DNA of 64,000 bases, taken from positions 1 through 64,000 of the forward strand of contig NZ_JAIMCB010000014.1 of the NCBI RefSeq assembly GCF_025499425.1. Reading direction: 5' to 3'. Positions 40,855 to 50,317 of the stretch are shown in pieces; within the stretch, counting starts at the first letter, position 1; every line of letters begins with the position of its first letter. The translations under genes and the position numbers were made by a program. This DNA is from Acidiferrimicrobium sp. IK. Lineage in GTDB: Bacteria > Actinomycetota > Acidimicrobiia > Acidimicrobiales > Palsa-688. Below the pieces are notes generated by a model. It was given only the letters and a program-made list of their open reading frames with translations, had not been told where the DNA came from and made no database searches.

Positions 40855-42461
40855 GCGCGCCGGAACCCCTCGCCCGGCCCGGGCGGCGACGCACCGCGAC
40901 GTCAGCGTTTGGCGTCGGGCGGCGCGAGAGCCATGATGCCAGCGGCTTCTACCGGCGATTCGCCGCGCCCACGATCAGCGACGACGCCACGGTCTGCCAT
41001 CCCGACGACCGCCCGGCGGTCGACCGGATCTTCCTCGGGGACATCCGCGACCAGCCCGGGACCGTGGCGCCCGACTCCGTCGCCCTGGTCGTCACCTCAC
41101 CGCCGTACTACTCGGGCAAGGACTACGAGACGGCCATCGGCGAAGGTCACGTGCCGGCGAGCTACACCGACTACCTGGCGATGCTCTCGGGGGTGTTCGC
41201 GGAGTGCGCAACCGCGCTGGAGCCGGGCGGGCGGATGGCGATCAACGTCGCCAACCTGGGCCGCAAGCCCTACCGGAGCCTGTCGGCCGACGTCATCTCG
41301 ATCCTCGAAGACGACCTGGGCCTCCTCCTGCGAGGAGAGGTCATCTGGCAGAAGGCCAAAGGCGCCGGCGGCAACTGTGCGTGGGGCACCTACCAGCGCC
41401 CCGGGGACCCGGTGCTGCGAGACCTGACCGAGCGGGTGATCATCGCCTCCAAGGGCCGCTTCGACCGGGCGGTCAGTCCCGCCGAGCGAGCGGCCCGAGG
41501 GCTGCCGTCCGAAGGCACGATCTTTCGTGACGAGTTCCTCGAGGCGACCGTGGACCTGTGGGAGATCCCGCCTCAGAGCGCGACGCGAGTCGGCCACCCG
41601 GCGCCGTTCCCGGTGGAGCTGCCCCAGAGGCTCATCGACCTCTACACCTACCGCGACGATCTCGTCGTCGACCCGTTCATGGGGTCGGGCACGACAGCCG
41701 TGGCCGCCCTGCGCACCGGGCGCCACTTCGTGGGCTACGACACCGACGCGGCCTACGTGGCCGCCGCCTTGGGCCGGGTGGAGGCCGAGCGGCGCTCGCT
41801 GTCCACGCCCGGGCCGCTCGGCCGGCCGTCCCTGCCGCCCGGACCGACTCCTCGAGCCCCGGTGGAGGGCGAGTCCCTCACCCAGCGAGGCGTCCGGGAG
41901 GGCCGCCGAGCCCGGGAGCTGGCCCGGTGGGCCCTCGAGGATGCCGGCTTTTCCATCAACGGCGACAACGTGCGGCTCAAGGCCGGGGTGGTGGTCCATT
42001 TCACCGCGACCGACGCAGCCGGCGGCGAGTGGCTGATCGACGTGCCCGGCGGGTTCACCGCGACCGGCGGCGGCCTGACTCGCGCCGAGACGCTGTTTCG
42101 CACCCTCGGCAAGGCTGCGGTGGTCCAGCACACCCGACCCGGGTCCCGCTACCTGCTGCTGTCCGCGGAGGTGCCGGCTCCGGGCAGCACCGGCGGCCAG
42201 GCCCTCCGGGCGGTGACCGGCACCGATCCGGCGACCAAGCCGGTCTATGACGTCATCGCCTTGACCGCGCCGGGCGACTTGGAGCGCCTGCGAAGCCTGG
42301 GCCGCGCCGACCCACCGGCTGCCCCCGGCGCGAACCCGCCCCCCGGGGCCACCGCCACAACCCCCGCCGGCGCCAGAACCCCTGCCGCGGCCAAGCGGGT
42401 ACCGGCCGGCGGCGCCGTTGCCCCCGCCCGGTCCGGGCGCCGGCGCGCCGATGGCGGGTGA
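40851..42461 (+). CDS. Site-specific DNA methyltransferase with extra C-terminal domain
   Basis: A 536-residue beta-type amino-methyltransferase. Motif IV is TSPPYYSGKDY (82-86 TSPPY) and motif I DPFMGSGTT (274-282), in the IV-before-I order of N4-cytosine or beta N6-adenine enzymes. The TSPPY form favours N4-cytosine or adenine targets; the specificity is unknown. Residues ~345-485 are a further alpha/beta domain (ELARWALEDAGFSI, GEWLIDVPGGFT, RAETLFRTLGKAAVVQH) that I only loosely relate to restriction-nuclease-like folds. The C-terminus is a Pro/Ala tail. GTG 40851 is supported by the GTGA overlap. Confidence 0.85.
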   Translation: MSAPEPLARPGRRRTATSAFGVGRRESHDASGFYRRFAAPTISDDATVCHPDDRPAVDRIFLGDIRDQPGTVAPDSVALVVTSPPYYSGKDYETAIGEGHVPASYTDYLAMLSGVFAECATALEPGGRMAINVANLGRKPYRSLSADVISILEDDLGLLLRGEVIWQKAKGAGGNCAWGTYQRPGDPVLRDLTERVIIASKGRFDRAVSPAERAARGLPSEGTIFRDEFLEATVDLWEIPPQSATRVGHPAPFPVELPQRLIDLYTYRDDLVVDPFMGSGTTAVAALRTGRHFVGYDTDAAYVAAALGRVEAERRSLSTPGPLGRPSLPPGPTPRAPVEGESLTQRGVREGRRARELARWALEDAGFSINGDNVRLKAGVVVHFTATDAAGGEWLIDVPGGFTATGGGLTRAETLFRTLGKAAVVQHTRPGSRYLLLSAEVPAPGSTGGQALRAVTGTDPATKPVYDVIALTAPGDLERLRSLGRADPPAAPGANPPPGATATTPAGARTPAAAKRVPAGGAVAPARSGRRRADGG

Positions 42462-43515
42462 CCGGACTCTCGTCACCGAGCTGGCGACGGCCCTTGGGAC
42501 GCTGCCCTACCCGGACCTGCCTACGGTCCTGGCCGCCCGACCCGGCGAGCTGACGATCGACGACGGCGTCTGGGACCGTCTCCAGCAGCTCCACCAGGCC
42601 GGCGCCCACGCCGAGGATTTCGCCACCGCGTGGTCCAACGGGCGGGCCTTCGCCGCGGCCGGTGACGGGCTGGCCGGAAGGCCACCTCGGCTGGTGGAGT
42701 GGACCGGAGGGCGGCGACCCCCCGGCGACGAGGTCGCGCCGATCGACCTGCGCATCGACCACGTCTACCTGATCAGCTGCAAGTACCTCTCCGACGTGAT
42801 CGCCAACCCGTCACCGGGGCGGCTCTTCGACGGTCTGCTGGCCACAGCCGGCGAATGGGACCGGGGGGACTGGTACCAGGCCGTCGCTCCGGAGGAGTAC
42901 CAGGCGCTGTACGCGGCCTGCCGGGACGCCGCCGGTCTGCCCGGCCTGCCGGACGCAGCCGGCGGGCTGACCGGCGAGGACCGTCTGCGCCTGAGCCGGG
43001 CGCTGGCCGATCGTCTGTACCCGCCCGGGGCGCGGGAGGCCTACCGGCAGCTGTGCGTGGCGGTCAGCGAGCGCTCCGCCGAGCGGTGGGCCCGGCGGCT
43101 GGCCGCGTCCGACCCCGAACGTGCCTTGTGGCGCCTGCTGCGCATCGGCAACGCCCCCTACTTCCTCCTCGGCGCCAAGCAGCGCGCCGGGCGGGGCCGG
43201 GGCCCCGGTCCCCGCAACGAGAGCCTCCGCCTGCGGGTCGCCACGCCTTGGGACTGGCGCCAGGCCCACCGGCTGGAGGAGTTACAGGTCCGGGCCGCTG
43301 GCGCCGGCCAGCCCCGCGTCGACTGGACGGCGCGCTGCACGGATCTGCGCAATGGGGCGGCGCGCCAGGTCGACGGCCACGTCGAGATCCGCTGGAGTCA
43401 CGGCCGGTTCCGCCAGCCGCCCGAGGCCAAGGTGTACCTGGACACGCCGGCATCCCGCCTGCCTGGCTACCACTCCCTCGATGCGCCGGCGCCGCCCGGC
43501 CAGCTGCCATTGTGA
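42451..43515 (+). CDS. Unknown protein, possible restriction nuclease
   Basis: A 354-residue protein overlapping the methyltransferase gene by 11 bases. Residues 97-120 read APIDLRIDHVYLISCKYLSD, resembling the D...xK core of PD-(D/E)xK nucleases (D103, K111), and NPSPGRLFDGLL follows. The C-terminal part (~230-340) is basic. No known family is claimed. Its coupling to a methyltransferase and a ribbon-helix-helix regulator suggests the cleaving partner of a restriction-modification-like unit. Confidence 0.6.
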   Translation: MAGDRTLVTELATALGTLPYPDLPTVLAARPGELTIDDGVWDRLQQLHQAGAHAEDFATAWSNGRAFAAAGDGLAGRPPRLVEWTGGRRPPGDEVAPIDLRIDHVYLISCKYLSDVIANPSPGRLFDGLLATAGEWDRGDWYQAVAPEEYQALYAACRDAAGLPGLPDAAGGLTGEDRLRLSRALADRLYPPGAREAYRQLCVAVSERSAERWARRLAASDPERALWRLLRIGNAPYFLLGAKQRAGRGRGPGPRNESLRLRVATPWDWRQAHRLEELQVRAAGAGQPRVDWTARCTDLRNGAARQVDGHVEIRWSHGRFRQPPEAKVYLDTPASRLPGYHSLDAPAPPGQLPL

Positions 43516-43588
43516 AGGCGACCAGATGCCACCGCGATACGGTCACACCCCCCTGCAAGGATGATCACAAGATGACAGAGGAAGCATC

Positions 43589-44839
43589 ATGACCGAGCTG
43601 GATGCGCTGGTAGCGCTGGTGGTGGGCGGCGGCCGGTCGGTCGGCGCCGGCGACGGGTTGGCCTTCGACGCCGCTGTCGACCAGCTGGTCATCCACGCCG
43701 ACCGCAGCGGCCGGCGGGCGGTAGGGGCCGCGGTCGCCAAGGTCTTCGCCACCGTGATCGCGGCTATGTGGGAGGGCGGATGGCAGCCCGGAGAGACAGC
43801 CCGGGCGGTGCGCAGGGAGCTCTCCACCCGCCACGGGGAGCTGATCGCCACGGCCATCGCCGCGGAGCCGGCAGCGGCACGCACCGCGGAAGCGCCCGGT
43901 CTATGGGTGGCGCAGCTGGACGAGCTCGACGCCCACCGGTGGTGGGGCGATGACGTCGACTGGCTCGGACCGTGGTCGGCGCGCCTCGGCGTCGAGTGGA
44001 TCGCCGGCCTGCAGGTGGCCATCGAAGCCCTCGGGGTCCTGTTGCGCCTGCCGGCGATGGAGCAGCTGCTCCCTCCCCCATCTGCGTGGGGCAAAGCGGC
44101 GTGGCTGCCGGCCAGCGATGCGGGCCACGACGATCCCGTCCTCGCCAAGGTGCGGGCCCTGCTCGCCAAGGCGGAGTCGACGTCTTTCGAAGCGGAAGCC
44201 GAGGCCCTGACCGCCAAGGCTCAGGAGCTGATGAGCCGGCACTCCATCGACGACCTCCTAGCCCGGGAGAGGCCGGGCGGTCGGCGGGACCGGCCCGGCG
44301 CTCGGCGCATCCCCGTCGACGACCCCTACGCCGACGCCAAGTCCACCCTGCTCTCCACGGTCGCGTCGGCCAACGGGGTGCGCTGTGTGTGGCACCCCGA
44401 CCTGGCGCTCATGACCGTCGTCGGTTTCGACGCCGATCTCGACGGCATCGACGCATTGTTCACCTCGCTGCTGGTCCAGGCCACCCGGCGGATGGTCGCG
44501 GAGCGCCCGGAACCTGACCGGTGGGGACGGTCACAGACCAGGTCGTTCCGCCAGTCGTTCCTGCTGTCCTTCGCGGCCCGCATCGGCGAGCGGCTGGCCG
44601 AGGCCGCCGACTACAGCCGCCAGGCCGCCGAGGCGGAGCTGTCGGTGTCGTTGCTGCCGGCGCTGGCCCGCCGCCAAGACGAGGTCGACGAGGCGGTCAG
44701 CGACATGTTCCCCCGCCTCAAGCGGCACCGCAGCCGGTCGGCCACCAACCGGGAGGGGTGGGCCGCGGGACGCCAGGCCGCGGACACAGCCCACCTCGAC
44801 GGCGGCCGAGCCCACCTCGAGCGGGCTTCGGGAGCCTGA
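43589..44839 (+). CDS. DUF2786 protein
   Basis: A 416-residue protein. Residues ~185-222 (VRALLAKAESTSFEAEAEAL, then TAKAQELMSRHSID) are the DUF2786 motif; a C-terminal DUF7168-like region follows with RSFRQSFLLSFAARIGERLAEA. Function of the family is unknown, though it appears often near phage or defence genes. It lies 73 bases after the nuclease-like gene on the same strand and may belong to the same transcript. Confidence 0.8.
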   Translation: MTELDALVALVVGGGRSVGAGDGLAFDAAVDQLVIHADRSGRRAVGAAVAKVFATVIAAMWEGGWQPGETARAVRRELSTRHGELIATAIAAEPAAARTAEAPGLWVAQLDELDAHRWWGDDVDWLGPWSARLGVEWIAGLQVAIEALGVLLRLPAMEQLLPPPSAWGKAAWLPASDAGHDDPVLAKVRALLAKAESTSFEAEAEALTAKAQELMSRHSIDDLLARERPGGRRDRPGARRIPVDDPYADAKSTLLSTVASANGVRCVWHPDLALMTVVGFDADLDGIDALFTSLLVQATRRMVAERPEPDRWGRSQTRSFRQSFLLSFAARIGERLAEAADYSRQAAEAELSVSLLPALARRQDEVDEAVSDMFPRLKRHRSRSATNREGWAAGRQAADTAHLDGGRAHLERASGA

Positions 44840-44906
44840 CCGACAGGGCCGGCCCACGACGGGCCAGTGCGGGGCCGGCGCCAGGCACCACCTGGTGGCG
44901 GAAGGG

Positions 44907-45269
44907 TCAGCGCTGGCGGATCCGGTCCATCTGGCGTCGGTCCCGTTTGGTGGGGCGCCCGCTGTGGGGGTCGCGGTCGAACACCGCGACCGTCGCCTCC
45001 CTGGGCGGAGGCGGCGGGCTGTGGTCGATCACGCACTCCGCCGCGGCGGGGGCGCCCACCCGGTTGCCGATGACTCGGGCCACTTCTAGGACCCGGTCCC
45101 GGCCGTCGAGGCGGATCGTCACGGTGTCGCCGACCCTGACCGTCGCCGCCGGTTTGGTCACCGCCCGGTTGACCGACACGTGACCGGCCCGGCACGCCTC
45201 GGTGGCCAGGGTCCGGGTCTTGAACACCCGCACCGACCACAGCCACCGGTCAACCCTGATCTCATCCAC
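44907..45269 (-). CDS. S4-domain RNA-binding protein, Hsp15-like
   Basis: A 120-residue protein with an N-terminal S4 domain: RVDRWLWSVRVFKTRTLATE, then ACRAGHVSVNRAVTKPAATV. The tail is basic (SGRPTKRDRRQMDRIRQR). Hsp15 family members bind stalled 50S subunits carrying nascent tRNA and help recycle them. Stand-alone gene. Confidence 0.9.
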   Translation of the reverse strand: MDEIRVDRWLWSVRVFKTRTLATEACRAGHVSVNRAVTKPAATVRVGDTVTIRLDGRDRVLEVARVIGNRVGAPAAAECVIDHSPPPPPREATVAVFDRDPHSGRPTKRDRRQMDRIRQR

Positions 45270-45346
45270 GCCGGGTCACTGGCTCCACGTGACGATCCTG
45301 ACACGACCGCAGCACCGAAACGGACCCGCGCTGGGCGCCATCTACC

Positions 45347-46972
45347 TCAGGCGAACTGCTCGCGCAGCACGGTCTTCAGCACCTTCCCGCTGGCGTTGCG
45401 GGGCAACGCCTCGACCACCCGCACCACTCCGGGCTTCTTGTAGGAGGCCAGGCGCTCTTTCACCCACTCGATGATCTCCGCCTCGGAAGGCGGATCGGCG
45501 GGGTCGATCGGCGCCACGACAGCGAGCGGCGTCTCGACCCAGGTCGGGTGCGGCACGCCGATGACCGCGACCTCCCGGACCTTCGGGTGGCCGTCGATGG
45601 CGTTCTCCACCTCCGAGGAGTAGATGTTCTCTCCGCCGGAGATGATCATGTCCTTCTTGCGGTCGACCACGTACACGAAGCCCTCGTCGTCGACGCGCAC
45701 CAAGTCACCAGAGTGGAACCACCCGCCGCGCATGGCGTCGGCTGTGGCGGTCGGGTTGTTCCAGTAGCCGGCCATGAGGGTCGGCCCCCGGTAGACGATC
45801 TCGCCCACCTCTCCGGGTGCGACGTCGCGCATCTCGTCGTCGACGATGCGCACGTCGACGGTGGAGATCGGCTTGCCGACCGACCCGACCTTGCGCATGG
45901 CGTCGGCGCCGTCGAGGGCGCAGGTCACCGGGGACATCTCGGTCTGACCGAACACCGCGATGTTGGGCACGCCGGGGAACGACTCGTTCATCGCCTGCAG
46001 CGTCGAGGGCAGCGCCGGCGACGCGCCCCAAGACATCGACCGCAGCTTGAGGTTGCGCAGCTTGACGTCGGGCTGCTCGCAGATGGCCTGCCACTGGGTG
46101 GGGACGAGGAACGTGCTGGTCACCCCCTCCGCTTCGAGCAGGTCGAGGGTGGCGGCGGGGTCGAAGGCGCCGCCGCCGGCCAACAAGACGGTCTGGCCGA
46201 GCAGCATCGCTGGGACCAAGGTCGCCACCCCGGCGATGTGGAACAGCGGCGATCCGAGCATCCCGACGCCGTCGCTGTTCATCATGTTCTGGGTGCGCAC
46301 CCCGGTGAGGGTCTGCATCAGCAAGTTGAGGTAGGTGAGGACCGCGCCCTTGGGCCGGCCGGTCGTGCCCGAGGTGTACATCAGCAGCGCCGGCTCGGTC
46401 GGAGCCCACGCCGCGACGATCTCGGCGGTGAGCGGGGGCGTCGGGGCTGCGGCCGCCACCGCATCGGACCACGACGCGGCGGTCGGACCGCCAGCGCTGG
46501 TATCACCGTCGACGACCAGCACCCGTGCGCCGGACGCCCCGTCCCCGGCGACGGCCGCGGCCGCTGTCGGCGCCCGCTCGCCGTCGACCACCACCACCTT
46601 GGTGCCGCTGTCGGCGAGGAGGAACGCCACCTCCGGGCCGACCAGGCGGAAGTTGATCGGGACCGCGATCGCGCCCATACGGTTGATGCCCCCGAGGGCG
46701 TCGATCCACTCCAACCGGTTGGCCATGAGCAGCGCGACCCGGTCCCCGGGGCCGACGCCGGCCGCGGCCAGCGCGGACGCGGCGCGGTCGATGCGCCGAT
46801 CCAGCTCGGCGAAGGTGACGGTCCGGCCGCCGGTCCGGATGGCGGCGTGGTCGGCGCGCAGGTGGGCGTGGCGACGCAACATGGTGACCCAGGTAGCGGC
46901 GTTGGCCTCGGCCAGCTCCAGGGCGTCACGGTCGGCGTCGGGGCCCCCGCCGGTGTCGGTGTGGCTGCTCAT
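45347..46972 (-). CDS. Acyl-CoA synthetase (AMP-binding)
   Basis: A 541-residue ANL-superfamily ligase. The P-loop is LLMYTSGTTGRPKGAVLT, A5 is FGQTEMSPV, A8 is GWFHSGDLVRVDDEGFVYVV, then DRKKDMIISGGENIYSSEVE, and the C-terminal lysine motif PRNASGKVLK. It activates a carboxylate, likely a fatty or aromatic acid, to its CoA thioester. ATG at 46972 lies 11 bases past the end of the ArsR-like gene on the same strand, so co-transcription is likely. Confidence 0.9.
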   Translation of the reverse strand: MSSHTDTGGGPDADRDALELAEANAATWVTMLRRHAHLRADHAAIRTGGRTVTFAELDRRIDRAASALAAAGVGPGDRVALLMANRLEWIDALGGINRMGAIAVPINFRLVGPEVAFLLADSGTKVVVVDGERAPTAAAAVAGDGASGARVLVVDGDTSAGGPTAASWSDAVAAAAPTPPLTAEIVAAWAPTEPALLMYTSGTTGRPKGAVLTYLNLLMQTLTGVRTQNMMNSDGVGMLGSPLFHIAGVATLVPAMLLGQTVLLAGGGAFDPAATLDLLEAEGVTSTFLVPTQWQAICEQPDVKLRNLKLRSMSWGASPALPSTLQAMNESFPGVPNIAVFGQTEMSPVTCALDGADAMRKVGSVGKPISTVDVRIVDDEMRDVAPGEVGEIVYRGPTLMAGYWNNPTATADAMRGGWFHSGDLVRVDDEGFVYVVDRKKDMIISGGENIYSSEVENAIDGHPKVREVAVIGVPHPTWVETPLAVVAPIDPADPPSEAEIIEWVKERLASYKKPGVVRVVEALPRNASGKVLKTVLREQFA

Positions 46973-46982
46973 CCGGCGCAAG

Positions 46983-47615
46983 TTATCGCCGCCGGCGGCG
47001 GTGCAGCAGGAGCAGCATCGCGACCGGCTCACCGTCGGGGTCGTCGGCGGCCGACGCGCCGTAGTCGTCGATGACCGCCTGCAGCCTGGCGGTGAGCTCC
47101 TCGATCTGCTCCGGGCGCAGCCGCATCGCCAGCCGCGAGGCCTCGATCACCGCGCCGGGACCGGCCTCGTCGACTTCTGCGGCGACCGCTTGGAGCATGG
47201 CCCGCTCGACTTGGTCGCGCTGCTCGGAGTCGTCGATGTCGAGCAACCACGACTTCCCCGTCGAGCGGTAGGGCTTCCCGGTGGTACCCCGCGCCGCGGG
47301 TCGCCCCTCCTGCTCGGCGAGGAACCCGTTGGCGACGAGGGTCCGCACGTGGTGGAGCGTGGTGCCGGCGTTCATGCCCAGCCGCTGGGCCAGCTCCTTG
47401 TTGGTGAGAGCCTCGTCGAGGCACAGCCGGATGATCCTCAGCCGGACGGGGTGCGCCACGGCGCGGGCCTCGGCCAGGGTGGCCTTCTGGCGGGCCCGGG
47501 TGTCGGAGGCGGCCGCGGCGGCCTTGGCGACCCTCCCGGCGCCGGCCTTGGTGACCGGCCCGCCAGCCGCGACGTCACGAGCCTTGCGGACTGGCGGGGC
47601 CTTCCTGGTGGGCAC
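46983..47615 (-). CDS. ArsR-like winged-helix regulator
   Basis: A 210-residue regulator. A basic Ala/Lys-rich N-terminus (1-50) precedes a winged HTH (ARAVAHPVRLRIIRLCLDEA, TNKELAQRLGMNAGTTLHHV, RTLVANGFL) and a C-terminal ligand or dimer domain. It is divergent from an MFS gene across a tight double operator and co-directional with the acyl-CoA ligase. GTG 47615 is preferred because the upstream extension would cross that operator. Confidence 0.85.
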   Translation of the reverse strand: MPTRKAPPVRKARDVAAGGPVTKAGAGRVAKAAAAASDTRARQKATLAEARAVAHPVRLRIIRLCLDEALTNKELAQRLGMNAGTTLHHVRTLVANGFLAEQEGRPAARGTTGKPYRSTGKSWLLDIDDSEQRDQVERAMLQAVAAEVDEAGPGAVIEASRLAMRLRPEQIEELTARLQAVIDDYGASAADDPDGEPVAMLLLLHRRRRR

Positions 47616-47626
47616 ATCCAGAGAAT

Positions 47627-47652
47627 AACCGGTTGAAATTTCCCAACCGGTT
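47627..47652. promoter_or_regulatory. Double AACCGGTT operator
   Basis: Two perfect 8-bp palindromes AACCGGTT at 47627-47634 and 47645-47652, centred 18 bp apart, with the palindrome GAAATTTC between them. They lie between the ArsR-like and MFS starts and are the likely binding site of the regulator. Confidence 0.65.
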
Positions 47653-47669
47653 TGGAACACTCAACCACT

Positions 47670-49121
47670 GTGCCTCGCCGCGTGCCGTCACGGTCGACCC
47701 TCTGGCGGCACCGGGACTTCATGATGTTGTGGGGCGGCCAGTCGGTCAGCGAGCTGGGCAGCAAGGTCAGCCTCCTGGCGCTGCCCCTTGTCGCCATCGA
47801 CAGCCTTCACGCCGGCACCTTCGGCGTGGCGCTGCTGTCCACGTTCCAGACGCTGCCGTTCCTGCTCGTCGGGTTGCCGGCCGGCGCCTGGGCCGATCGC
47901 ATGCGCCGGCGGCCAGTGATGATCGCGGCCGATGTCGGCCGGGCGCTGGCCCTCGGCTCGGTGCCCGTCGCGTGGGCCTTGTCGGCGTTGAGCCTCGGCC
48001 AGCTGTATGCGGTGAGCCTCGCCACCGGCGTTCTGACGGTGTTCTTCGACGTCGACTACCAGTCGTATGTGCCGACGCTGCTGCCGGCGGAGCAGCTGAT
48101 CGACGCCAACGGCAAGCTGCAGGCCACCGAGTCGGGTGGGGCCATCGCCGGTCCGGCGGTCGGCGGCGCTCTCGTCGGCGTGTTCGGCGCGGCCACTGCG
48201 GTCGCCGCGGACGCGGCCAGCTTCGGGGCGTCGGTGCTGTCGCTGCTGGCCATCCGGGCGCAAGAGCAGCGCCCGCGGCGGCGGGTCGGCGGCGACGGGC
48301 GGCCGGCCCGGCTGCGCGCCGAGATCGCCGAGGGGTTGCGCTTCGTGTGGCGCGAACCGCGGATCAGGTCGGTGGCGTTCTCGACGGGGACGTCCAACCT
48401 TTTCTCCACGGTGTCGGGCGCGGTGCTGGTGCTGTTCATGCGCCGGGAACTGCACCTGAGCGCCGGTCACATCGGCGTCCTGGTCGGGGCGGGCAGTGCC
48501 GGCGGCCTGCTCGGCGCGCTGGTGGCAGCCCGGCTCGGGGCTCGGCTCGGTATCGGCCGGGCGATCGTGCTCAGCATCTCGGTTGCCGGGCTGGGCGACC
48601 TGCTGCTCCCGCTGGCGACGAGGGGCAACGCCGACGTGGTGATCGTCCTCGGCGAGCTGCTGGTCGGTGCCGGCGCCATCGCCTACAACATCAACCAGGT
48701 CAGCGTCCGCCAGGCCCTCTGCCCGCCGCAGCTGCTCGGGCGGATGAACGCGTCGGTGCGGTTCATGGTGTGGGGCACCATGCCCCTCGGGGGCCTGATC
48801 GGCGGTGGGTTGGCCAGCACCGTCGGGTTGCGCCCGACCCTGTGGGTGGCTGGCGTCGGGAGCTTCTTGGCGTTCACCTGGGTGACGTTCTCTCCGGTGC
48901 GCCACATCGTCACGTTGCCGTCACGCGAGGACTCGGACGTGTTGGTGCCCGGGCCGGACGTCGCTGTCTCGGCTTCCGCTGGGCTCGAGCGGGTGGCCGG
49001 CGGTCCAGGGGAGGCTGGCCAAGATGCGGCGGGCCGAGCTGCCGGCGATCGGGGGGCTGCCGGCGATCGGGGGGCTGCCGGCGATCGGGGGGCTGCCGGC
49101 GAGGCGCGCCCGGAGTCCTGA
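47670..49121 (+). CDS. MFS transporter (12 TM) with repeat tail
   Basis: A 483-residue MFS protein of the enterobactin-exporter / antibiotic efflux group: TLWRHRDFMMLWGGQSVSEL, GLPAGAWADRMRRRPVMI and SYVPTLLPAEQLIDANGKLQ are typical. The C-terminus after ~440 is hydrophilic and ends in four GAAGDR-type repeats. I chose GTG 47670 as start. It is probably induced when its divergent ArsR-like repressor leaves the double operator. Confidence 0.87.
   Translation: MPRRVPSRSTLWRHRDFMMLWGGQSVSELGSKVSLLALPLVAIDSLHAGTFGVALLSTFQTLPFLLVGLPAGAWADRMRRRPVMIAADVGRALALGSVPVAWALSALSLGQLYAVSLATGVLTVFFDVDYQSYVPTLLPAEQLIDANGKLQATESGGAIAGPAVGGALVGVFGAATAVAADAASFGASVLSLLAIRAQEQRPRRRVGGDGRPARLRAEIAEGLRFVWREPRIRSVAFSTGTSNLFSTVSGAVLVLFMRRELHLSAGHIGVLVGAGSAGGLLGALVAARLGARLGIGRAIVLSISVAGLGDLLLPLATRGNADVVIVLGELLVGAGAIAYNINQVSVRQALCPPQLLGRMNASVRFMVWGTMPLGGLIGGGLASTVGLRPTLWVAGVGSFLAFTWVTFSPVRHIVTLPSREDSDVLVPGPDVAVSASAGLERVAGGPGEAGQDAAGRAAGDRGAAGDRGAAGDRGAAGEARPES
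49038..49103. repeat. 18-bp tandem repeat
   Basis: Three full and one partial copy of an 18-bp unit (GCTGCCGGCGATCGGGGG) at 49038, 49056, 49074 and 49092. It encodes the AAGDRG repeats at the end of the MFS protein. Confidence 0.9.
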
Positions 49122-49161
49122 CGGCGCCCGCCACCAGCCACTAGCCACGGCGCCCGGCTGT

Positions 49162-50142
49162 TCACCCCCCGGTCAGGAACGCCACCAGCCCGGCGGTGAT
49201 CGCCGCCGCGGCCTGCTGCTGCCACGCCGGCGAGACGACCAGCGCCGCGTCGGCGGCGTTGCGCATGTTGGCGCACTCGATGAACACCTTCGGCACGGTG
49301 GAGAGGTTGGTGCCGCCGAGGTCGCCGCGGGCCTGGATGCCGTCGACCCCGTCGTAGGAGCTGACCGGTTCGCCGGTCCCCGCCAAAAACGAGTTCCGCA
49401 GGTCGTCGCCGAGCGTTCGGGACGCGCCGATGATGGCGTCGTTGGGGCCGTCCGCCACCGGCTCGAGGATCGCGAACCCCCTCCCGCCGGCCGGGCCCCC
49501 ATCGGCGTGGATCGACACCGCGGCGTCGGCGTGCGCGGTGTTGGCGATCGCCGCCCGCTGGGTTACGCACGGGCCGACGCCGGTGTTGGAGGTCCGGGTG
49601 AGGACGACGGTGGCGCCCTGGGCGCGGAGGTCGGCGGCGACGCCTTGGGCGACCAGCCAGTTGAACGTGGCCTCGGTGTAACCGCCGTCGGTTTCGGTGC
49701 CGGTCGTGTCGCACGCCTCGCTGGACCGGCCGTTGAAGATCGGGGCGTTGATCACCGACGGCGCTGCGAAGTTGCCGCCGTTGTGGCCTGGGTCGACGGC
49801 TACCACCTTCCCCTGCAGCGCGCCGCCGGCGGTCGGGCCGAAGGTGCCCGGTCCCCCGTCCGGCGCGGGGGCGACAGCCGGGGATGGCGGGGCGTAGGGC
49901 GGCGTGGTCGTCGTGGGGGCGGCCGGCGGGGCGGGGACCGTCGGCGCCGAGGTGGGCGGCGGCAGCGAGGCGGCCGGGGATGTCGACGGGGCCGGCGATG
50001 GCGGCGTGGTGGCCTTCTCGGTGGGGGCCGTCGCGTCGCGGGCCGGTGCGGTGGCGCCGCACGCCCCGGCCGCCACGACCAGCCCGGCGACGACCGCCGC
50101 CGCGGCGAGCAGCGACGGCGGGCGGCCGCCCCCGCTGGTCAT
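49162..50142 (-). CDS. Exported N-acetylmuramoyl-L-alanine amidase
   Basis: A 326-residue Amidase_3 enzyme. A hydrophobic signal (LLAAAAVVAGLVVAAGACG) ends near Cys, possibly a lipoprotein site though lacking the ideal lipobox. A long Pro/Thr/Ser linker (~35-95) follows. The zinc site is VVAVDPGHNGG (His), TEATFNWLVAQ (Glu) and VSIHADGG (His); the catalytic Glu is in KVFIECANMRN. It cuts the amide between MurNAc and L-Ala outside the cell. ATG 50142 is used; a GTG four codons earlier is possible. Confidence 0.9.
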   Translation of the reverse strand: MTSGGGRPPSLLAAAAVVAGLVVAAGACGATAPARDATAPTEKATTPPSPAPSTSPAASLPPPTSAPTVPAPPAAPTTTTPPYAPPSPAVAPAPDGGPGTFGPTAGGALQGKVVAVDPGHNGGNFAAPSVINAPIFNGRSSEACDTTGTETDGGYTEATFNWLVAQGVAADLRAQGATVVLTRTSNTGVGPCVTQRAAIANTAHADAAVSIHADGGPAGGRGFAILEPVADGPNDAIIGASRTLGDDLRNSFLAGTGEPVSSYDGVDGIQARGDLGGTNLSTVPKVFIECANMRNAADAALVVSPAWQQQAAAAITAGLVAFLTGG

Positions 50143-50317
50143 TGCGGTCGACACGCCGCCAGGACATGAGGGCGCTGCGATCTGGCCATGCTGGCAGCCC
50201 GACCGCGCCTGTGGCCAGCCGCCAGCGCCCGGGGATCTGGGCCGGCGGCGGGAACGGCACCGGCGCAGCGGGTCTCGCGCAGCCGGGCGGGAAGTGGAGA
50301 AAAGGGCCCGTCCCGCT

